A stretch of 7,404 nucleotides of DNA from JARDZI01 sp041639705 (lineage in GTDB: Bacteria > Bacillota > Clostridia > Clostridiales > Caloramatoraceae). The stretch covers positions 1 through 7,404 of the forward strand of contig JBEQBT010000169.1 of assembly GCA_041639705.1 (NCBI GenBank), given 5' to 3'. Position 1 is the stretch's first letter. The number at the start of each line of letters is the position of its first letter. Below, in pieces: positions 5,435 to 7,404 of this stretch. The notes beneath the pieces are model-generated. The model saw nothing but the letters and a program-made list of their open reading frames with translations. It was not told the DNA's origin and made no database searches. The translations under genes and the position numbers were made by a program.

Positions 5435-5512
5435 TCTATAAATATAGATTTTATATTAAACAATTTCTATAAACCATACGATAAATAAATTATAAATCTA
5501 CTTTATAGAAAT
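5435..5512. promoter_or_regulatory. Iterated TCTATAAA motif and 11-base inverted repeat before dipeptidase gene
   Basis: ATTTCTATAAA (5463-5473) and TTTATAGAAAT (5502-5512) form a perfect 11-base inverted repeat with a 28-base loop; the right arm ends 12 bases before the ATG at 5525. The same TCTATAAA occurs once more at 5435-5442, within the palindrome TCTATA-AA-TATAGA (5435-5448), 31 bases (about three helical turns) upstream. Either repeated operators or a leader hairpin reaching the weak ribosome-site region is plausible. No clear -35/-10 pair was found. Confidence 0.35.
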
Positions 5513-5524
5513 GGTGTGTTGTTT

Positions 5525-6421
5525 ATGAAGGAAAGAAAACTTTTGATTTCAATTATTACTTTAAATTTAATAGTAATTTTAATTATAGGTTTTGGAGGAC
5601 TTAAGTATTTAATGAGTCAAGGAGAGGCTCAGATTATTGCTGCAGACATCAACTCTAAAAAACAAACATTTGAGATAAAACAGGATGATTTTGTGGATGT
5701 TAGCAAGTATATACCTGATGTTGCGATTGAACTTAGATATGCTACTGATAATAATGTAACAAAAAAAGTGCTATATGAAGATAAAACTGCATACCTTAGA
5801 AAAGCCACTGCAGATAAGCTTAAGGAAGCAAATAATCAATTCAAAAAGCTGGGCTATAGGATTAAAATTTGGGATGCCTACAGGCCAACTGCCATACAAA
5901 AGGTTTTATGGAGCAGTGTAAGTGATAATAGATATATTGCAAATCCCAATGGTGGATCAGTTCATAACAGAGGTGCAGCAGTTGATATAACACTTGTGGA
6001 TAAAAACGGTAGGGAAATTCCAATGCCTACAGATTTTGATGGATTTTCTAAACTAGCTGATAAGGATTATAGTGATGTGGATAAAGAGAAGGTAAAGAAT
6101 GCAAAGCTACTTGAAAGCATTATGGTAAAATATGGATTTTTAAGTGTTTATTATGAGTGGTGGCATTTTAATGATGAGAATTGGAAGAGTTATGCTGTAG
6201 TTGACAAGGTTTTAGGCAATACTATTAATGCAGCATATGATAATACTCAAACAGACGGTTCTAAAATTTCTGGCGATGTTTCTATAGTTAGTGATCCTGA
6301 TTTCATTGAGAAGATAAGAGCAGGAATCAATAATATGGATATTGAAAAAATAAAAATTGAATTTGAATATGAAATTGCAAAGCTTAAGAATATTTTCAGC
6401 GACTATAAAACGAATGAATAA
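5525..6421 (+). CDS. Membrane-anchored D-Ala-D-Ala dipeptidase, VanX/DdpX type (peptidase M15D)
   Basis: VanX-family zinc enzymes split the D-Ala-D-Ala dipeptide. The zinc site is visible: SVHNRGAAVD (145-154) gives H147 and D154, and EWWHF (211-215) gives the catalytic E211 and ligand H214. LRYAT (70-74) holds the conserved Arg71, and WDAYRP (116-121) is the other family block. Residues 6-27 form one hydrophobic helix after MKERK, with no lipobox, so the enzyme is probably anchored with its domain outside; VanX itself is cytoplasmic. A tail of about 70 residues after the catalytic domain (230-298) includes a charged helix, EKIKIEFEYEIAKLKN. No vanH/vanA ligase lies nearby, so wall-peptide recycling or nutrition is likelier than glycopeptide resistance. 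ATG 5525 is chosen over the in-frame GTG 5516, because only it leaves any ribosome-site-like sequence (weak TGGTG at 5512-5516) at a workable distance. Confidence 0.88.
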   Translation: MKERKLLISIITLNLIVILIIGFGGLKYLMSQGEAQIIAADINSKKQTFEIKQDDFVDVSKYIPDVAIELRYATDNNVTKKVLYEDKTAYLRKATADKLKEANNQFKKLGYRIKIWDAYRPTAIQKVLWSSVSDNRYIANPNGGSVHNRGAAVDITLVDKNGREIPMPTDFDGFSKLADKDYSDVDKEKVKNAKLLESIMVKYGFLSVYYEWWHFNDENWKSYAVVDKVLGNTINAAYDNTQTDGSKISGDVSIVSDPDFIEKIRAGINNMDIEKIKIEFEYEIAKLKNIFSDYKTNE

Positions 6422-6478
6422 AAATATATTAATAAGATAAATCAAACAGTATATTGTTCAAGAATATTACATTTTAGA

Positions 6479-6538
6479 GGCAGGTTTATGTGCATTCTGA
6501 GTTTTTATAAAGGGCAGAAGCAGGGCAACCTGCCACTA
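6479..6538. repeat. Hairpin repeat with CCACTAC end
   Basis: GCAGG-GCAA-CCTGC (6520-6533) is a five-pair stem closed by a GCAA tetraloop, followed by CACTAC to 6538. GGCAGGTT (6479-6486) is also a perfect complement of AACCTGCC (6527-6534), so two alternative folds exist. The CCACTAC end recalls the repeats at 393-419 and 439-551. A run of seven T's begins 20 bases beyond the stem, too far for a standard terminator, although weak termination after the dipeptidase gene cannot be excluded. Confidence 0.4.
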
Positions 6539-6595
6539 CTGTATAAATTGTAATTTTTTTGTGCAATATATACACTCAAATTCTATGATTTTATG

Positions 6596-6604
6596 TGATA
6601 TAAT
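6596..6604 (+). promoter_or_regulatory. Likely extended -10 promoter for the MscS gene
   Basis: TGATATAAT (6596-6604) is a perfect TATAAT with a TGn extension. Only a poor -35 (CTCAAA, 6575-6580, 18-base spacing) is seen, which extended -10 promoters allow. Transcription would start near 6611, leaving a short leader carrying the ribosome site AAGGAGGG at 6617-6624. Position and spacing suit the downstream gene well. Confidence 0.5.
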
Positions 6605-6632
6605 AGTTTTTATTATAAGGAGGGAAAAGTGA

Positions 6633-7404
6633 ATGGATTCTGATATTACAAAATATATACTTGATTTACTTAAAGTTGATGCTAAGTATGTGTATATAAT
6701 AAAGTATGCTTACATTATACTAAAGGTAATTATAATAATAATGCTTACAATAATTACGATAAGACTTGGAAGAGCCATAATTGAAAAATTTTTTAAAAAG
6801 CAAAAGACTTCACGATTTGGATTAAATGGAAGAAAAGCGGATACTCTAAGCGAATTACTAAAAAATATATTACGCTATGTAATCTACTTTATTGCAGTCA
6901 TGTGGATATTTGAAGCTGTGGGATTTGATATAACCACTGTAATTGCTGTCACAAGTATTGCAGGAGTTGCAATAGGTTTTGGTGCTCAGAACCTGGTTAA
7001 GGATATAATAACTGGCTTTTTTATACTATTTGAGGACCAATTTGCAGTTGGTGATTATATTATAATTGAAGGAATGTCTGGTATTGTAGAAGTACTAGGT
7101 CTTAGGATAACAAAAATTCGTGATTTTTCTGGAGACCTACATATAATACCTAATGGAAGCATAACCAAGGTTACCAATAAGTCCAGGGGCAATATGAGAG
7201 CTCTTGTGGAGTTTCAAATAGCATACGAAGAGGACATTGACAATGCAATTAAGGTAATAAACAAGGTAAATGAAGAAATGAAAAAGGATTTTAAGCAAAT
7301 TGTAGAAGGACCTGAGGTTATGGGTGTTACGAATTTAGGAGATTTTGGTGTTACTATAAGAGTTTTTGCAAAGACATTGCCTATGGAGCAGTGGAGTATA
7401 GAAG
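6633..7404 (+). CDS. MscS-family small-conductance mechanosensitive channel (3' end outside window)
   Basis: MscS channels open under membrane tension to release solutes during osmotic downshock. The frame runs from ATG 6633 to the window end with no stop: 257 codons, most of a small (about 280-300 residue) member such as B. subtilis YkuT. Hydrophobic helices lie at about 22-43, 79-97 and 100-133. The last is the pore helix TM3, with the Gly/Ala-packed VAIGFGAQNLVKDIITGFF (112-130) typical of the family. The beta domain follows, with DQFAVGDYI (135-143), GIVEVLGLRITKIRD (150-164) and IIPNG (171-175). The alpha/beta C-terminal domain begins around 190 and is cut off. AAGGAGGG eight bases upstream is the strongest ribosome site in the window. 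A GTG at 6629 is nearer to it but hits a stop after three codons. It probably forms its own unit from the promoter at 6596. Confidence 0.92.
   Translation, partial: MDSDITKYILDLLKVDAKYVYIIKYAYIILKVIIIIMLTIITIRLGRAIIEKFFKKQKTSRFGLNGRKADTLSELLKNILRYVIYFIAVMWIFEAVGFDITTVIAVTSIAGVAIGFGAQNLVKDIITGFFILFEDQFAVGDYIIIEGMSGIVEVLGLRITKIRDFSGDLHIIPNGSITKVTNKSRGNMRALVEFQIAYEEDIDNAIKVINKVNEEMKKDFKQIVEGPEVMGVTNLGDFGVTIRVFAKTLPMEQWSIE

Noticed and set aside
5525..6421. Glycopeptide-resistance operon
   Set aside because: Only the VanX-type gene is present; no vanH, ligase or VanRS genes lie in the window.
6212..6445. 77-codon minus-strand frame
   Set aside because: Antisense of the dipeptidase tail; Ile/Asn-rich peptide typical of AT-rich antisense.
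6479..6560. Rho-independent terminator after the dipeptidase gene
   Set aside because: The T-run starts about 20 bases after the stem, and the 8-base stem has a 40-base loop, so it does not meet the usual form.
361..7404. CRISPR array, tRNA or rRNA genes
   Set aside because: No regularly spaced direct repeats, no cloverleaf with a T-loop, and no conserved rRNA segments were seen.

Overview
The window looks like a chromosomal stretch from a low-GC Firmicute, most likely a member of the Clostridia. The base composition is strongly AT-rich. Start codons follow GGAG/GAGG-type ribosome sites, and the protein families (an FAD-linked AGPS-like oxidase, EcsC, a VanX-type dipeptidase, MscS, small GNAT and nucleotidyltransferase enzymes) are typical of that class. 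This is inferred from composition and family content only; there is no rRNA or tRNA to anchor it. Every intact gene lies on the + strand.

Region 1 (1-1097) opens with the 3' end of an FAD-linked oxidase gene. Gene-poor DNA follows. It holds two palindromic repeats that both have GTAGTGG...CCACTAC ends, a 61-codon minus-strand open segment that looks like the tail of a lost gene, and about 300 bases with nothing convincing except an extended -10 box.

Region 2 (1098-4074) is an accessory-gene block. It contains a decayed P-loop kinase gene (two single-base frameshifts in A-runs plus one nonsense codon), a small HAD-fold protein whose usual nucleophile Asp is Ser, a GNAT acetyltransferase, and an AadA-like nucleotidyltransferase with its catalytic residues intact. 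Two GC-richer, foldable blocks (about 1634-1756 and 2458-2540) follow the first two genes. They share short motifs but have different, internally compensated stems. The first resembles an integron attC site in layout (TAAC...GTTA outer pairing around an interrupted inner stem). No integrase is visible, so this is a hypothesis, but it is the most interesting signal in the window. The GNAT and nucleotidyltransferase genes are 58 bases apart and probably co-transcribed; both families include aminoglycoside-modifying enzymes, but the substrates here are unknown.

Region 3 (4075-7404) looks more like core chromosome interrupted by repeats. It holds an EcsC-family protein, a 233-base MITE-like palindromic element, a membrane-anchored VanX/DdpX-type D-Ala-D-Ala dipeptidase preceded by an inverted repeat that reaches almost to its start codon, and the first 257 codons of an MscS-family mechanosensitive channel that runs off the end. 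The dipeptidase and channel both relate to the cell envelope, but intergenic spaces of roughly 200-450 bases suggest separate transcription units.
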